Source: Podospora bellae-mahoneyi
Lineage: Eukaryota; Ascomycota; Sordariomycetes; Sordariales; Podosporaceae
Assembly: GCF_035222275.1 (NCBI RefSeq)
Contig: NC_085881.1
Coordinates: 930,001 to 994,000, forward strand
Reading direction: 5' to 3'
DNA: 64,000 nt
Shown here: piece by piece, positions 20,759 through 32,265 of the stretch
How the letters are laid out: every line of letters starts with the position of its first letter
How positions within the stretch are numbered: position 1 is the first letter of the stretch
Program-made: the position numbers and the translations under genes
Notes under the pieces: generated by a model
Told to the model about the DNA's origin: nothing
The model's input: the letters and a program-made list of their open reading frames with translations, nothing else
Database searches by the model: none

Positions 20759-23426
20759 ATGGAGATAACCATACCTCCACGAGACCATGGACCTTCGACT
20801 TTTCGATATGCGTGGGATGAGAATGGTGAGGTGACACAGATGACAAGGTAAGCTTGACTTTTCTGTTCGCAGTCCAGTTTTCGGACGAAACCTGTCTAAC
20901 ACACACATGTCTCCAGAGTACGAGAGGACCAGCCATCCCCACTAGTCACACCACGACCTATCCCAGGTCGACAAATTATTCAATGGCCCTTCCAGAGCAT
21001 CGTTACCGAGACGGAAATCGCCTCCCCGACAACGACGACACACTTCCACCATCACCACCATTATCATCACAGACGGGCGACGACTGCTACGACTTGGCGA
21101 CCATGGCTACAAAGGAGGAGAGATAGCGACGGGCACTCGATAGCGAGGAATTTGGTGCCAGATTACGTCGTCAACTACCTCCGAGGTGAAACACCAGAAA
21201 CTGTGTCGAAGCGGAAGTATATCCACTATGGGGTGGGCAAAGAGGGGAAACGCCCACTGCCGGGGAGTTCGCATCGGCATCTCCAATCACGAGCGGCCGA
21301 GTTTGGAGGATTTTACGATTCGGAGTCTTCAGAAGGGAGAGGGAGCGGTGACTCTGGTGGTGATCAAGAGCGCCTGGGTTTCGGCAACGAGAAACGGCGA
21401 GGAGGTGATGGCAGGGCGTTGAGGAATACTCTTCTTGTGGGGTGGAGGGCCGGGGTGGCTTTTAACACGCTGGTCGGGTTTGTGATTTTGATTGTGGGGT
21501 TCATCTGTCTGATACTGGCGATATCGAAGGCTTCATTGCTTGGAGGGGGTGGTGGGAGACTGGCGGTTTCCACGGGGAGTTGCGCGGCAGCTACGAGGAT
21601 TGACTGGGGATTGCATGCCGTTGTTAACGTGTTTTGTGTGGTGTTATTGGCGGGGGCACATTATGTGTTTCAGGTGCTGAGCAGTCCGACGAGGGAAGAG
21701 GTCGATGAGGCTCATCAGAAATGGCAATGGTTGGATATCGGGGTGCCAAGCTTTCGAAATTTGAGGTTTATTGGGAGAGTGAGGGTGCTGCTGGCGGTTG
21801 TGGTTATGGGCGCGGCGGTTGTTACTCAGATAATGTGAGCTTTCCCGGAGACAACAGAGGGAGAAGAAGAGGCTAACAATCCACAGGTATAATGCGGTAA
21901 TCTTCACTTCGCAAACAGCGCCTGACTTCAAGGCTGCTGTCGTTACGGATGCCTTCACTGGAGGCGCATCATTCAGCAACACTACGGAAAACAACAATGG
22001 CGGACTGAGCCGACTCGAAATTCTCAGTCTTCAGCGGCAAGCAAGCAGCGACGGCATGGCCAATTTGACGAGATCCGACTGCTTCATTCAACTCGACCGC
22101 ACCCTCGAGTCCGACCTATCAGCCATTCTGCTTGTTTCCAACATCAACTCGCCTTCTCCGCTTCTCCAAACCGCTGCAGGACCCCGGACCTTGCCTTTCA
22201 GCTCGATCGTGTCCGACCAGTCCACAGTTCGTTACTGTCTCTCCGCTCCTCTTATTCAGCCAAAGACGTGCGAAGTCAACCTCAATGCCTCACTGCTGGG
22301 CGTTGTCGCCCTCCTCAACTCCTTTGCGCTGGTAGCAGGCGCCTTCATTCTCTTCAAGCACCACTCCCGCTTCTCGCCTCTATGCACCCTCGGTGATGCC
22401 ATCAACTCCTTTCTCAGGGAGCCCGACACTGCCACCCAGCAGTCCGGCTCACTCCTGTCCAAGAAACAGGACGTCTTGACCGGCCGCTGGGGAGCGGGCA
22501 TTAACGAACCAGCCAAATATTACATTCCTACCCACCATTACTGGATCAAATCCGTTTCTTTCACCAACCTCACCACCTTTGTAGCGGTTTGGACGGTTAT
22601 CGCCTCCTTGGTAATTGTTGCCCTGGCAATATCCGTTTGCCACGATCCAGAGCACCTCCTTACATCGTTTCCGTCAACTCTGCTCGGGGCGAAATCGCTG
22701 GTCATGTTTCCGGGGGGTATCCCACCTGCGGGCGCGGCTATCATTACTGCCCTCCCACAACTTGGGCTGGTACTTCTTTATCTCACGACGAACAGCATTC
22801 TTACGAGTTATCACTTATCCCACGAGTGCTCACTCTTCGCGGTCTCACCCCGCCCACTTAGACTTTCTTCGCCTTTTCCCCAGGGCCTTCAGACTAGCAG
22901 TTTATTTCTCACACTGCCGCGCCCGCTCTCGTGGCTGCTTATTTTTGGTTTTATCGCGCTGGGCTTTCTTCTCTCTCAATCATTCGTTTTGGTGTCGGTC
23001 ACTACTGGTGACATGACCGCCAACGCTGTCGGCCTGAGCGGTGTCGGGCTATTGGCTCTGCTCTCGCTGTTGCTCATTCTATTGTTGTTAGTCTTGGGGT
23101 TAGGGTTGCGAAAGGCCCCTCCTGCTGGTCTTCAGGGGTGGGAGCTGAAAGGGAACCCTATGGTGCTGGAAGGGGGGAGTTGCTCGGCTGTTGTTGCTGC
23201 TAGGTGTCATTATCATCAGTTTTTTGTGCCGGGGGGGAATGGGACGAGGGATGGGACTACGATTAGTGGGGGGGAGAGGAGGAGGGAGCAGAGTATTTGG
23301 AAGCAGGAGTTGATTTGGGGGGTTATTAAGCCGGGGGTTGGGATGGAGGTTGGGCTTTGTGGGTTTGGGAGAGGGGAGGCTCAGGATGGGGTGGGGAGGT
23401 TAGGGGTGGGGAGGTGTTATGCTTGA
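20759..23426 (+). CDS. DUF6536 multi-pass membrane protein
   Basis: Exons 20759-20847, 20917-21834 and 21887-23426 give 848 residues. About eight hydrophobic segments are visible: AGVAFNTLVGFVILIVGF, HAVVNVFCVVLLAGAHYVF, VLLAVVVMGAAVVTQIM, LLGVVALLNSFALVAGAFIL, FVAVWTVIASLVIVALAI, GAAIITALPQLGLVLLYL, WLLIFGFIALGFLLSQ and GLLALLSLLLILLLLVLG. A long loop with NxS/T sites lies between segments 3 and 4. The WRAG opening of the membrane part and the C-terminal pattern LIWGVI...VGLCGFG...GRCYA fit the fungal DUF6536 family. The function of the family is unknown to me. The cytosolic N-terminus has a His cluster (HFHHHHHYHH, residues 72-81). The last 270 bp are strikingly G-rich. Confidence 0.88.
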
Positions 23427-24209
23427 TCTTTGGACTTTTTGGTGGAGGGTTTATTTGCTTTGTTTTGGGGATGGAGTTTAAAGCGGCCGGTTGCTGCTGG
23501 TTTTGGATTGGGATTATCTGGCCTAGAGCTGGGTAGTGGGATTGGGGTATGAAGACAAGAGCTGGAACTTGGACTTGCAGAAATGGAGGAATGAAAATGG
23601 ACAGATACCCCGGAGGATTTCTGCTTATGAACAGAATTTTGACTAGTTGAACATAGCAAATAAGAATGAGAACTCCCAGAGTTACATATCATCTCTTTGT
23701 TTCACTACTTTTGCATCTTCGTATGTTGAGATGTTGTGAGTGTTATGCTATTTTCTAGTACATGCAGCAGCCCGCCGCTACAGACGGCTTATTCAGAATT
23801 GAACCAATCCCCTTTCAAGCTCTGCTTTGTCAGTCCACGATTCGGAAAGCTGTCGACAGCCAACAGTAGTCCGAGCTATCACCGTTGGACGGCTGCAACG
23901 TTTTCGGCAGCAAAAACCCCACCCAGTGACGCAACTCTCCTCCAGAAGCTGAAAGCAAGTGATCCTGGTGAGAGAGAATGCCCTGCCCCAGCACAGCCTC
24001 ACGTCCAGTTTGGACATATTCTTTCAAGAAGCCCAACTGTCTCATCTTAATCTCATCTCACACTCTAAACAAACAAAGTGAGGGGGTCAATTGTCTTAAA
24101 CGCTTACAACCGCACTTACATCAACTCACATGATAGATTGAGATTACCTACTGAACACCTTCAATTGGACATACCACTTACACTGTGAGGATCAACTCGG
24201 CCGGACATC
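23427..24209. promoter_or_regulatory. Intergenic region upstream of the kelch gene
   Basis: This 0.8 kb holds the DUF6536 3' end and the kelch promoter. No repeat or RNA gene is visible. Confidence 0.5.
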
Positions 24210-25904
24210 ATGGACTCATTCAAAATCCTCAAACGTCGCACGACGGAGCTCTTCAACTCCCTGCCCTCATCACTCCCCGCCATCAAAAGCCCTACCTTTG
24301 GCAGCGGCAACAGCAACACCATGAGGGGCACCTGGGAAAAGCTTCAGCTCCCGCCTCTTCCGAGATCAGGCCACACAGCCGACATCGTCGACGGCACCGT
24401 CTACATTTTCGGTGGCGGCAACGACAACGACGTCCACACCATCACCCTTCCCGCAAGCGGAGCCCAAGCCGATTACTACACCATCAAGGCCAAACCCGTC
24501 AAATCCACCGCCCCTAAACCCAAAGACCCCAACCCCGACGTCCCTTCCATCTCCATTGAAGAAACCCCCAACGACGAGCCCCAAAACCTCTCCGACATTT
24601 CTCTCACCTCCCCTCCTCCCGGGTCAAAAGACAAGGGAAAATCCCCTGCCTCACCCACCTCTTCCCTCCCAGACATCCCCCCTCCCCGCAGAGGCCACGC
24701 CTCTGCCGTGATCGGTCACAGGATCTTCCTCTTCGGCGGCTCATCCCCCTCAACCCCCTCCCAACCCCTCAACGAATCCGGCCGCGTCTGGATCTTCGAC
24801 ACCCGCAACCACCTCTGGTCCTTCCTCGACCCAGCCCTAGCCACACCCGCCCATCCTTCCCCTAGGTTCAACCACGCAGCAGTATCAACCCCGAAACCAG
24901 ACAACTTCTCCCCCTCTTCCCATCCTTCCGGCCATACCACATGGAAAGAATGGGCCCTAGGAACCGACACCACCACCCTCCACGAGCAGGGAATCCCCCA
25001 AGATCCCGTGGTGGGTTTCCTCGCGGAAAAAGCGCGTGATCTTGACTCTGAAGGTTACGGGACGTTTATCATTTCCGGTGGTACCCTGCCCTCAGGGGAG
25101 GCGTCAGATGAAACCTGGGCGTTTGACGTCCACTCTTCTACCTGGCAGCCTCTCCCTTCTTCCCTTTCCCCGGTGACAGGTAGGTGTAGTCTCGCGCTGG
25201 CAAAGAACAGGTTGTATAAGCTCGGCGGCGGGGAGGGTGGTGGTGGCGGTTCTGACAAGCTCAAAATGGAGTATTTATCCCTCTCCCTTGACTCCTTCAA
25301 CGATGTTGCTTCCGCGGGGGAGGAGGTGTTGGTTACGGCGAAGGGTGGCTGGAAACCTATTCTACCCGGGAAGGAGGATGTGAAGTATAAAACTCCAGAC
25401 TTGACCGCCGTCCCTCTTGATGACGACGACGACGACAACAGTGCCAGTTTTTGGCCAGCAGCGAGGACGAACGCTTCGTTAAGTGTAGTGACGATTGGTG
25501 GTGTCAATGGAAGAGAGTATTTGCTCCTTGCGTTTGGGGAGGACGGGCAAGGTGGGAAGATGGATGATGTTTGGGCTTTTTTGACGCCAAAGTCGAGGCA
25601 TGAAAAGGGGCGGCATGGGGTGACGGAGGGGAGTTTTGTCAAGGCGCAGGATGCGGTTTGGGATGGGGTGGGGGGGTTGCTTGGTGGTGGGAGGGATAGA
25701 CACCAGGAGGGGATGTGGTTTAGGGTTGAGATGGGGGTTGAGGATGAGGAGGATGATGATAGTTTGGATGGGCCCGGGAGGAGGGCACAAGCCGCGATGG
25801 CGAGTATTGGGGACTTGGACGAGAGTGGGGTTGTGATTTGGGGGGGTGTTGTTGGACAGGGGGATAGGGTGAAGGGGGATGGGTGGGTGATGAGGTTGAA
25901 GTGA
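24210..25904 (+). CDS. Kelch-repeat beta-propeller protein
   Basis: One uninterrupted frame of 564 residues. Kelch-type blades are visible at PRSGHTADIVDGTVYIFGGG, PRRGHASAVIGHRIFLFGGS, PRFNHAAVS, YGTFIISGGTLP...DETWAFDVHSSTWQPLP, GRCSLALAKNRLYKLGGG and LLLAFGEDGQGGKMDDVWAF. These would form a six-bladed propeller, with a Pro/Ser/Asp-rich insert after blade 1 (about residues 90-150) and an Asp run (DDDDDD) before the fifth blade. No signal peptide, so it is probably cytosolic and likely a protein-binding scaffold; partner unknown. The start MDSFKILKRR has a CATC-ATG context. Base use changes sharply inside this single exon: the first half is C-rich, the second half G-rich. Confidence 0.88.
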   Translation: MDSFKILKRRTTELFNSLPSSLPAIKSPTFGSGNSNTMRGTWEKLQLPPLPRSGHTADIVDGTVYIFGGGNDNDVHTITLPASGAQADYYTIKAKPVKSTAPKPKDPNPDVPSISIEETPNDEPQNLSDISLTSPPPGSKDKGKSPASPTSSLPDIPPPRRGHASAVIGHRIFLFGGSSPSTPSQPLNESGRVWIFDTRNHLWSFLDPALATPAHPSPRFNHAAVSTPKPDNFSPSSHPSGHTTWKEWALGTDTTTLHEQGIPQDPVVGFLAEKARDLDSEGYGTFIISGGTLPSGEASDETWAFDVHSSTWQPLPSSLSPVTGRCSLALAKNRLYKLGGGEGGGGGSDKLKMEYLSLSLDSFNDVASAGEEVLVTAKGGWKPILPGKEDVKYKTPDLTAVPLDDDDDDNSASFWPAARTNASLSVVTIGGVNGREYLLLAFGEDGQGGKMDDVWAFLTPKSRHEKGRHGVTEGSFVKAQDAVWDGVGGLLGGGRDRHQEGMWFRVEMGVEDEEDDDSLDGPGRRAQAAMASIGDLDESGVVIWGGVVGQGDRVKGDGWVMRLK

Positions 25905-26367
25905 TTTTTGGTGTGCAGACCAGTTGGGTACACAGGACACTGGTTCGGAAAATATTCGGTTTTTATTTTACTGTCAATGATGATTTTTTTTTTTTTTTAG
26001 CAAGGCAGCTTCTGTTGGTGGAAGAAATAGTTCCTGCAGTGTTAGTTATTGAATGAACGGGGCTCAATATCGAGCCACCCCCTTGGCATATTTGATTTTG
26101 ACTTGTCGTCATTCATAAGAACTGAAGTTACAAAAAACAATTCGTAATGTACGATCATCACAAGCATCGAAGCAAGCAATGTATTCGGGCCGTCCTATAT
26201 ATTCTTGACCCCGCTTTCCAAGCTGCGAATGTCTGTTAACACTTTTTGTACACTCATCCCCTCGTCCCCCTCTATCATCATCACATCATATAATAAGCCC
26301 TGTTGTAGTGTGAAAACATCTAGTTTTGCAATCACATAAAATCAAACCACTCCCCCCTCTCTAAAAA
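25905..26367. other. Convergent 3' region of kelch gene and complex I subunit
   Basis: This AT-rich intergenic stretch has a T-run at 25986-25999. Both neighbours end here, so it should hold their 3' UTRs and poly(A) sites. No gene is seen. Confidence 0.5.
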
Positions 26368-27271
26368 TTACAAATCTGACCTGGTAGTCTCCACCCCCCA
26401 AGGCTCACTCGTCAGGTTCGTCAGTCCCGCGCTATTCTCACAAGTGTCCCTCCCGCTCACAGGACCCGGCTTGGGCGCCTTGCTCGCATCGTTCAAGCTC
26501 TCCTTGAGCGCGGTGAGGAGCTGCTTGGTGGTCTCGGGAGTCAGGTCCTCGTAGTACTCGTCATTGATCTGGACCATGGGCGCGTTGACGCACGCCCCCA
26601 AACACTCGACCTCGATGAAGGTGAAGAGGCCGTCGGGGGTGGTCTCGCCTTGCTTGATGCCGAGGTGTTCCTTGATTGCCTTGACGATGGCGTCTGAGCC
26701 GCAGCCGCCGAGTTGGCAGGGGGTCTGTTATGTATAGTTAGAAATGGTTATTGATAGTGAAGGGGGGGACGTACGGTCGTGCAAGCCTGGACGTGAAACT
26801 TGCCCACGGGGGTTCGGTTGTACATGGTGTAGAAGCTGGCCACCTCGTAGACGCGCATGGGGGGCATCTCGAGGATGCGGGCGACCTCGTTCATGACCGA
26901 GATGGAGGTGAAGCCGTGCTGACGCTGGCCGAGGTCGAGGAGGGGCATAACGGCTGCTTTTTTGTACTGGGGGGGGTAGCGCTTGAGAATCTCGGTGATA
27001 ATTTTCTCGTTTTGGTCGGTGAACTTGAAGGGGATGGAGGGGTTGTTGTTAGGGGTGTTGCGGTGCTTTTTTATTGGAAGTTTAGTCTCCATTCAATATT
27101 TATAGCTTGGGGGAAGGAGGGGGGGGAGAGACTCACCACCATGAGGGTGTCGCTTTGCCTCCTCGCCGACATGGAGATGGCGCGGGTCTGGAGTGGTGAC
27201 GAGGAGGGGGCAACCACCCTGCTCACGGAGCGGAGGGCGGTCTGCATGACGGGGGCCAGCTTGCTCGCCAT
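26368..27271 (-). CDS. nuo-24: NADH:ubiquinone oxidoreductase 24 kDa subunit (NDUFV2)
   Basis: Exons 27271-27137, 27065-26775 and 26724-26368 give 260 residues, the family length. An Arg/Ser-rich N-terminus (LRSVSRVV...[10 protein letters not shown]) is a mitochondrial presequence. The thioredoxin-like [2Fe-2S] fold follows: [34 protein letters not shown], then the N1a cluster ligands in ACTT-TPCQLGG (C-x4-C) and [13 protein letters not shown] (C-x3-C). The first ligand pair is joined across intron 2. The subunit sits in the matrix arm of complex I beside the 51-kDa subunit. Confidence 0.97.
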
Positions 27272-29089
27272 TGCTGCGGTGGTGGACTAGATGGGTGGTT
27301 GAGCAATGGACGGAGGTTGTGATTGGAGGGGGTGGCCGGCGGCGACGTCGAGGGGGAGGTTATCTTCAGTTTTGGGTTCGTCGTCGTCAATCAATTGACG
27401 ATTGGCAAGCTCCCCAGTCTTGCTGCTCAATGGCCCGGGACCCACCTTGCGTTGACAATTGGTGGGGTTTGATTGGGTGAAATTGGGGCTTGTGCGGTTT
27501 ATTCAATTACCCGATTTTATAGCTGCGCTCGACCGTTTTATTCAGCATTGGAGCTCATGGAGCTCCAGCATCATTTTCCCTCGAGTTATGTGTAAACACC
27601 GTCTACTAATTCCGAAACCCTCTTTTTGCTTGTCAAAAATATCCTTTCAGACCAAAAACCACACATCGACTGGAGAACGATGTGAAGCTTCAAGGCCAAG
27701 AAGAATTCAGTCCTGAGGTATGCTGAGATGAAGCTTTGAGAGGCTCGCTCCCACCTTTGGCGCCCCTTTGGCCGAACAAGGCGTTCCTTTCCACGCGATG
27801 ACAGGGCCAAGTCCAGGCAAGCTCATGCCCAGTGGACGAGTTGGTGTAATATCCGGCACAGTATGGCATCTATTCAATGCCTCCTCAGCCAAGCAGTCAC
27901 CGACATTCCTTGTGACCTCCTCACATAACCCTGAAAGGGGCTGTCTATTGACAGGCCAAGCAAGCGCTTTCAAGTGAACAGACGGCTGAGATTGATTACG
28001 TTTTACAGTCTTCTGGAGACCGCCCAGACCTTTTCCATCTACTCTGTTATTGCCTTTCTCTTTTATCCAGCCCTATATATTCTGTCGGGCTCCAATTGTG
28101 CCCCTTTGTTTCGACATGCCGCCTTCAATCTATGTCAAGCCATGGCAGCCATGGCAAGTATGCCATCCGGTATCAAGATGACACTAGACTCGACCAGCTG
28201 CGAGTGCGCGCCGGGGAGGTTCCATGTATGGTTCGGGAGGCTTTCCGAACGAGCCCTCCTTTTTTGACATCACGGAATCTCTCAGCTTTGATTGCGACGG
28301 GGTGACGGCCTGCTGCTCTCACATGAGGGAGACACCCCCTTCCCGGGTTTGGGATGTTTTCTTTATTACTTCCATCAATCGCAGTCAGTCAAACCGTATC
28401 GCTTAATGCAACGCGGTGGATGGGTTTTTCCGTCGGGCGGCAGCCATGGCTTCCGTGGTATTGCAGACGACCTTTGAATATCAGATCGACAACAACATGG
28501 CTGTGCCGGACCGGCCGTCAGAGATATCTTATTCGCCAGACGGCTCAACTGGGACGGTCTCCGTCTCGTTCCTATTTAGGACAGTGGTCATCCGGCCGTA
28601 CTCTCACGCAGTCCAGGTGACTGGGGCGGGATACTGCCTAAAGTCCGGAGCCAAGGGGCGGGTACGGCATTGAGACTGGCGAGCGCCATTGCGTGGCTGC
28701 CGTCCAATCCATTTACCGCGACACGCGGAGGGCAATCTATCCCCAGTTTATCTGAATAGATTGACCTCCTGTTCAAGTCCGGGGCCCCGCGAAAATATCG
28801 ACTACCGACACGGCCGGCCGCCTGTGCCTTTTCCCAGTCCATTGCTACCCAGCCATGGCCTTGGTTGGCTGGAATAGGGATGCCGTCATCTACAATTTAG
28901 GTGCAGGTCTTGACATTTCCGGGACTTAGGAATTCGGTGCCTTTCTCGGGCGAACAGACGAGAGTAGGAGGCTGAAGAATGGCATAAATACAAAGGGGGC
29001 GACCGCTGGTAATCGAAAACCGTCCTAGAGTCACATCAAGGCAACCTACTTGACAAGTCCTGGACACTCAGCCCTGACTACACGCCACC
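27272..29089. promoter_or_regulatory. Divergent region between complex I subunit and AA9 gene
   Basis: This 1.8 kb carries the complex I promoter and a long upstream region for the AA9 gene. SYGGRG-type sites at 28621-28626 (CTGGGG) and 28779-28784 (CCGGGG) fit the core binding site of the carbon repressor CreA/Cre1. Such 6-mers are common by chance. No gene is supported; open frames of up to 97 codons look random. Confidence 0.4.
28983..28991 (+). promoter_or_regulatory. TATA-like box of the AA9 gene
   Basis: CATAAATAC lies about 100 bp upstream of the AA9 start codon, a usual place for a TATA element in inducible fungal genes. Confidence 0.45.
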
Positions 29090-29890
29090 ATGAAGTTCTC
29101 CTTCGTTGCCCTCCTGGCCTGCGGCCTCACGGTCGATGCTCACACCATCTTCCAGGTATGTCAGCACCAGTCACCGTCGAGGCAGGAGTTGTTTTCATGC
29201 TGACAATCAAGGCAGAAAATCTCAGTCAACGGACAAGATAAGGGTCAGCTCACTGGCATCCGTGCTCCCAACAACAACAACCCAGTACAGAATGTGAACG
29301 ACCAGAACATGGCCTGCGGACAGCCCGGCTCCAAGTCCAACACGGTTGTCAACGTTAACGCTGGTGACCGTATCGGTGCCTACTTTGGGCATGTCATCGG
29401 CGGAGCCCAGTTCCCTAACGACCGAGACCATCCCATTGCTGCCTCTCACAAGGGTCCCGTCCAGGCTTACCTTGCCAAGGTCGACAATGCTGCTACTGCC
29501 AGCTCCAACGGCCAGAAGTGGTTCAAGATCTGGCACGAAGGCTTTGATCAAGGCAGCAGGAAGTGGGGTGTCGACACTGTCATTCAGAACCAAGGCTGGA
29601 CGTATTTCAACATCCCGCAGTGCATCGCGCCGGGCCAATACCTCCTGCGCGTTGAGCTTTTGGCTCTCCACTCGGCCAACCAGCAAGGCCAGGCTCAGTT
29701 CTACAAGTCTTGCGCTCAGATCAACATTTCGGGCTCGGGCTCCTTCACTCCTTCTCAGACCGTCTCTTTCCCCGGTGCCTACCAGGCCAACCATCCCGGT
29801 ATCCTCACCAGCATCTACGGTCTCACCGGCCAGCCCGACAACGGCGGCAAGTCGTACAGCATCCCGGGCCCTGCTCCCATCTCTTGCTAA
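29090..29890 (+). CDS. Secreted AA9 lytic polysaccharide monooxygenase
   Basis: Exons 29090-29155 and 29216-29890 give 246 residues. A 17-residue signal peptide ([17 protein letters not shown]) is followed by HTIFQ, so cleavage leaves an N-terminal His, the first ligand of the copper histidine brace. The C-terminal core has the family marks [28 protein letters not shown], which supplies a conserved surface, and [16 protein letters not shown], which supplies the buried Gln and axial Tyr. These enzymes oxidise glycosidic bonds of crystalline cellulose or hemicellulose. No carbohydrate-binding module or linker follows; the protein ends at PAPISC. It stands alone with no other plant cell-wall gene beside it. 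Confidence 0.96.
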
Positions 29891-32073
29891 GCTTTTGAGC
29901 CGCGGCTTGGCTTCTCCGGGGAAACAAACATGATCCTTGGCTTGTGGGGATGGGTGAAGAGGAGCCCCCCAAGTGTCCAGCAAAAGATAATGGCGACTGG
30001 GTGGGTGGGTGGTTTGTGGGCAGGTGTGTGTATCTATAGGTTATTATGAGACGGTCGTACATTGTGTGAGATATCCGCATGCATAAACAGCATCGTGCAT
30101 CATGGAGGAGCAAGCAGACACTACAATGATCCACAAGCCAACTGCAAGGTCCGAATTCGTTTCCACAGTGACCTTTTCTCGCCTCGGCGCCTTTCTCGCA
30201 AGGCGAGGAAGCGGGCCTCCACAATGACATGGAAGCTTCGGATGCATCGCCATGCTTTTTCCATGCAAAATTGTTGGAAAAGCACGAGCCAAGTGGATGA
30301 AGTCCTGGGACCTGCAGGCGGGCTCTCCCGTAGGAAAATGTATGTACATGACATTGCTACCACTAGTCAGGGGCAGTTCGGGTTTTCTCGGTATATTCTG
30401 ATATTTGGGATCGACGGGCACCGGGTGATGTTTGCTGACTCTTGTCCATTTGTTGATGTGTTTCTTCTCACGGCCGGCACCTGTGAAAAGTGAACGGTTG
30501 GCGCCGCACAACGTGCATGACACCTGCAGGAAACCAGCCAAACAGCTTCCAGCGAGGCTGATAGCATGCTACAGCCAAGAGATGCCATCTCACATCGGTA
30601 ACCCCCCACTCAAGCAAGCATGGCAGCACAGCTTCACGGCTTCATTAGCTGTCTGAGACATTCAGGACATTGGGCAGAGCAGAGCAGCCTTGCCAGTTCG
30701 ATGAAGTGACAAACGCGAAGGCGCGATATCAAGGTTTTTTTTTTTTTTTTTTTTGTGATAAAAAGGATTGCGATAAGCGATTGGTTGTCGAGGTTGTCTC
30801 TCGTCACCGCTGCACGGTTGAATGCGGATTTCTTCACGGGGACAAGGGTAATGACAGGGCAAAAGGTGATCAGTGCTCGATATGGCACCAAGCTTAGCTT
30901 GAGCTTGGATGCTGTTACCCACTCCTCGGCAGCCACGGTGCCACCACAAGCAAGGAAGCCCGCCTTTGGATTGCGCCGCTCTCACCTCGTCAGCGCATCC
31001 TTTTTCTTCACCAACAATTCGCCCTTTCCCGCCTCTCGCCTCTCTTCACCTCTTTCACTCTACTCTACCTCCCTCTTTCCACAAGCCCGCCCTTTCTAAT
31101 TTCCTCCCGATCTCCAGGCATCAGCCCAACCAGTAAGTAGTTCTCAAACACATCTTTCGTCACTCAACATACCGGTCGATTTTACCGGCGCCGCCCGGTG
31201 GACACCGTTCAGACGCCCCGCGGTTCCCGTTCCGGTCAGTGCAGAAATGGGGTCTCGGGGTACATGCTCGCTGCATTTACCAAGCTAAGTCGTTCAGGGT
31301 GAGGTGCTTTTCGCCATAGCACCCTTGCCGAGACGGGTGACCTCTCACCCTCTGCTGGAGTTTGCTCGAGCGGGTCATTGGACGAAACCGCCGAGTGGTG
31401 GCAGTCGAAATTCGCGCAGTGGGAAGACGAGCCACCCAGCCTTTTTGGGGGTGGGAGAAGGGTGTGTGAGCTGCCGTACCTCCGTGCCTCCGGTGGCCAA
31501 GCTTTATCGTTTCTGCCGCCGCGGGCTCCACCGGCGGTATTTTGTTTCCTTCCCTCCCACCCGCGAGAGAGCTTCCATCTTTCTCTTTCTCCCTCTTTTT
31601 TCCTCTTCAACCTCACTCGATAACTCTGTTTCTTGCCCTGCGCAGCAGCAGACTGCCACCCCCTCAAATACTCCAATTGGCTCGTCGTCGTTAGAAAGAA
31701 AACGTCTTGTGTTGTTCACACCCTTCTACCTACTACCTACAACCTTAAACTGTAAGCAGTCTTTTGCTCGCCAATTGGTCCGACCGAGCACCTTTTTTTT
31801 ACCAGTTTTCACATGCCCCGTTGTCAATGGCTCTGCGCCGAGTGGTGTTTGAGTCCTTTTCGGGGTGTCTCGGTCGAGGGACCCGAGCTTTGGCAACATG
31901 ACGGATGCCAAGCGATGTTTGGAGCGGCGTCGCAAACAACAGCACGCGATCAATGCGACAATCTGATTTTATTCAAGACTTTCTGAGCTGCTCACCCGCA
32001 TCAATTGTCTTGTTTCTTTCAATTGCCAGAACATCCCTTGCTAACAAAACGTCTCACAGCCTTAATAACTAAA
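29891..32073. promoter_or_regulatory. AA9 3' flank and long leader of a small membrane protein gene
   Basis: No complete gene is seen in this 2.2 kb. A run of 20 T lies at 30735-30754. Two pyrimidine-rich tracts (about 31010-31090 and 31560-31630) look like core promoters. They are followed by donor-like GTAAGT at 31133 and GTAAGC at 31752, and good acceptors end near 31645 and 32030 (TTTCAATTGCCAG). These suggest one or two 5'-UTR introns of the gene at 32074. Confidence 0.4.
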
Positions 32074-32265
32074 ATGGCCGCCATCAGCACCGTCGTCGCT
32101 CGCGACACCTATGCCGCCCTCTCCAAGCGCCAAAACTGGGCTGCCCAGGAGCCCGGTGTCATCACCGTCTTCTGCATCGTCGGCGTTGTCGCCATCGGCC
32201 TCATCTGCCTCTTCATCTACAAGAAGTTGGTCGCTCGCAGGGAAAGACGCCAGGCTGTTGTCTAA
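32074..32265 (+). CDS. Small single-pass membrane protein, unknown function
   Basis: A 63-residue protein with a good start context (CTAAAATGGCC). A short Ala/Ser/Thr-rich N-terminus is followed by one transmembrane helix (VITVFCIVGVVAIGLICLFIY) and a basic tail (KKLVARRERRQAVV), so the tail should face the cytosol. An upstream in-frame Met at 32005 is less likely because an acceptor-like site lies between. Codon use is strongly biased to C-ending codons, as in highly expressed fungal genes. The family is not known to me; it may be a conserved small protein of the Pezizomycotina. Confidence 0.7.
   Translation: MAAISTVVARDTYAALSKRQNWAAQEPGVITVFCIVGVVAIGLICLFIYKKLVARRERRQAVV

Noticed and set aside
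30735-30754. T20 run as the tail of a retroposed element on the minus strand
   Set aside because: No target-site duplication or recognisable element body is seen next to it.
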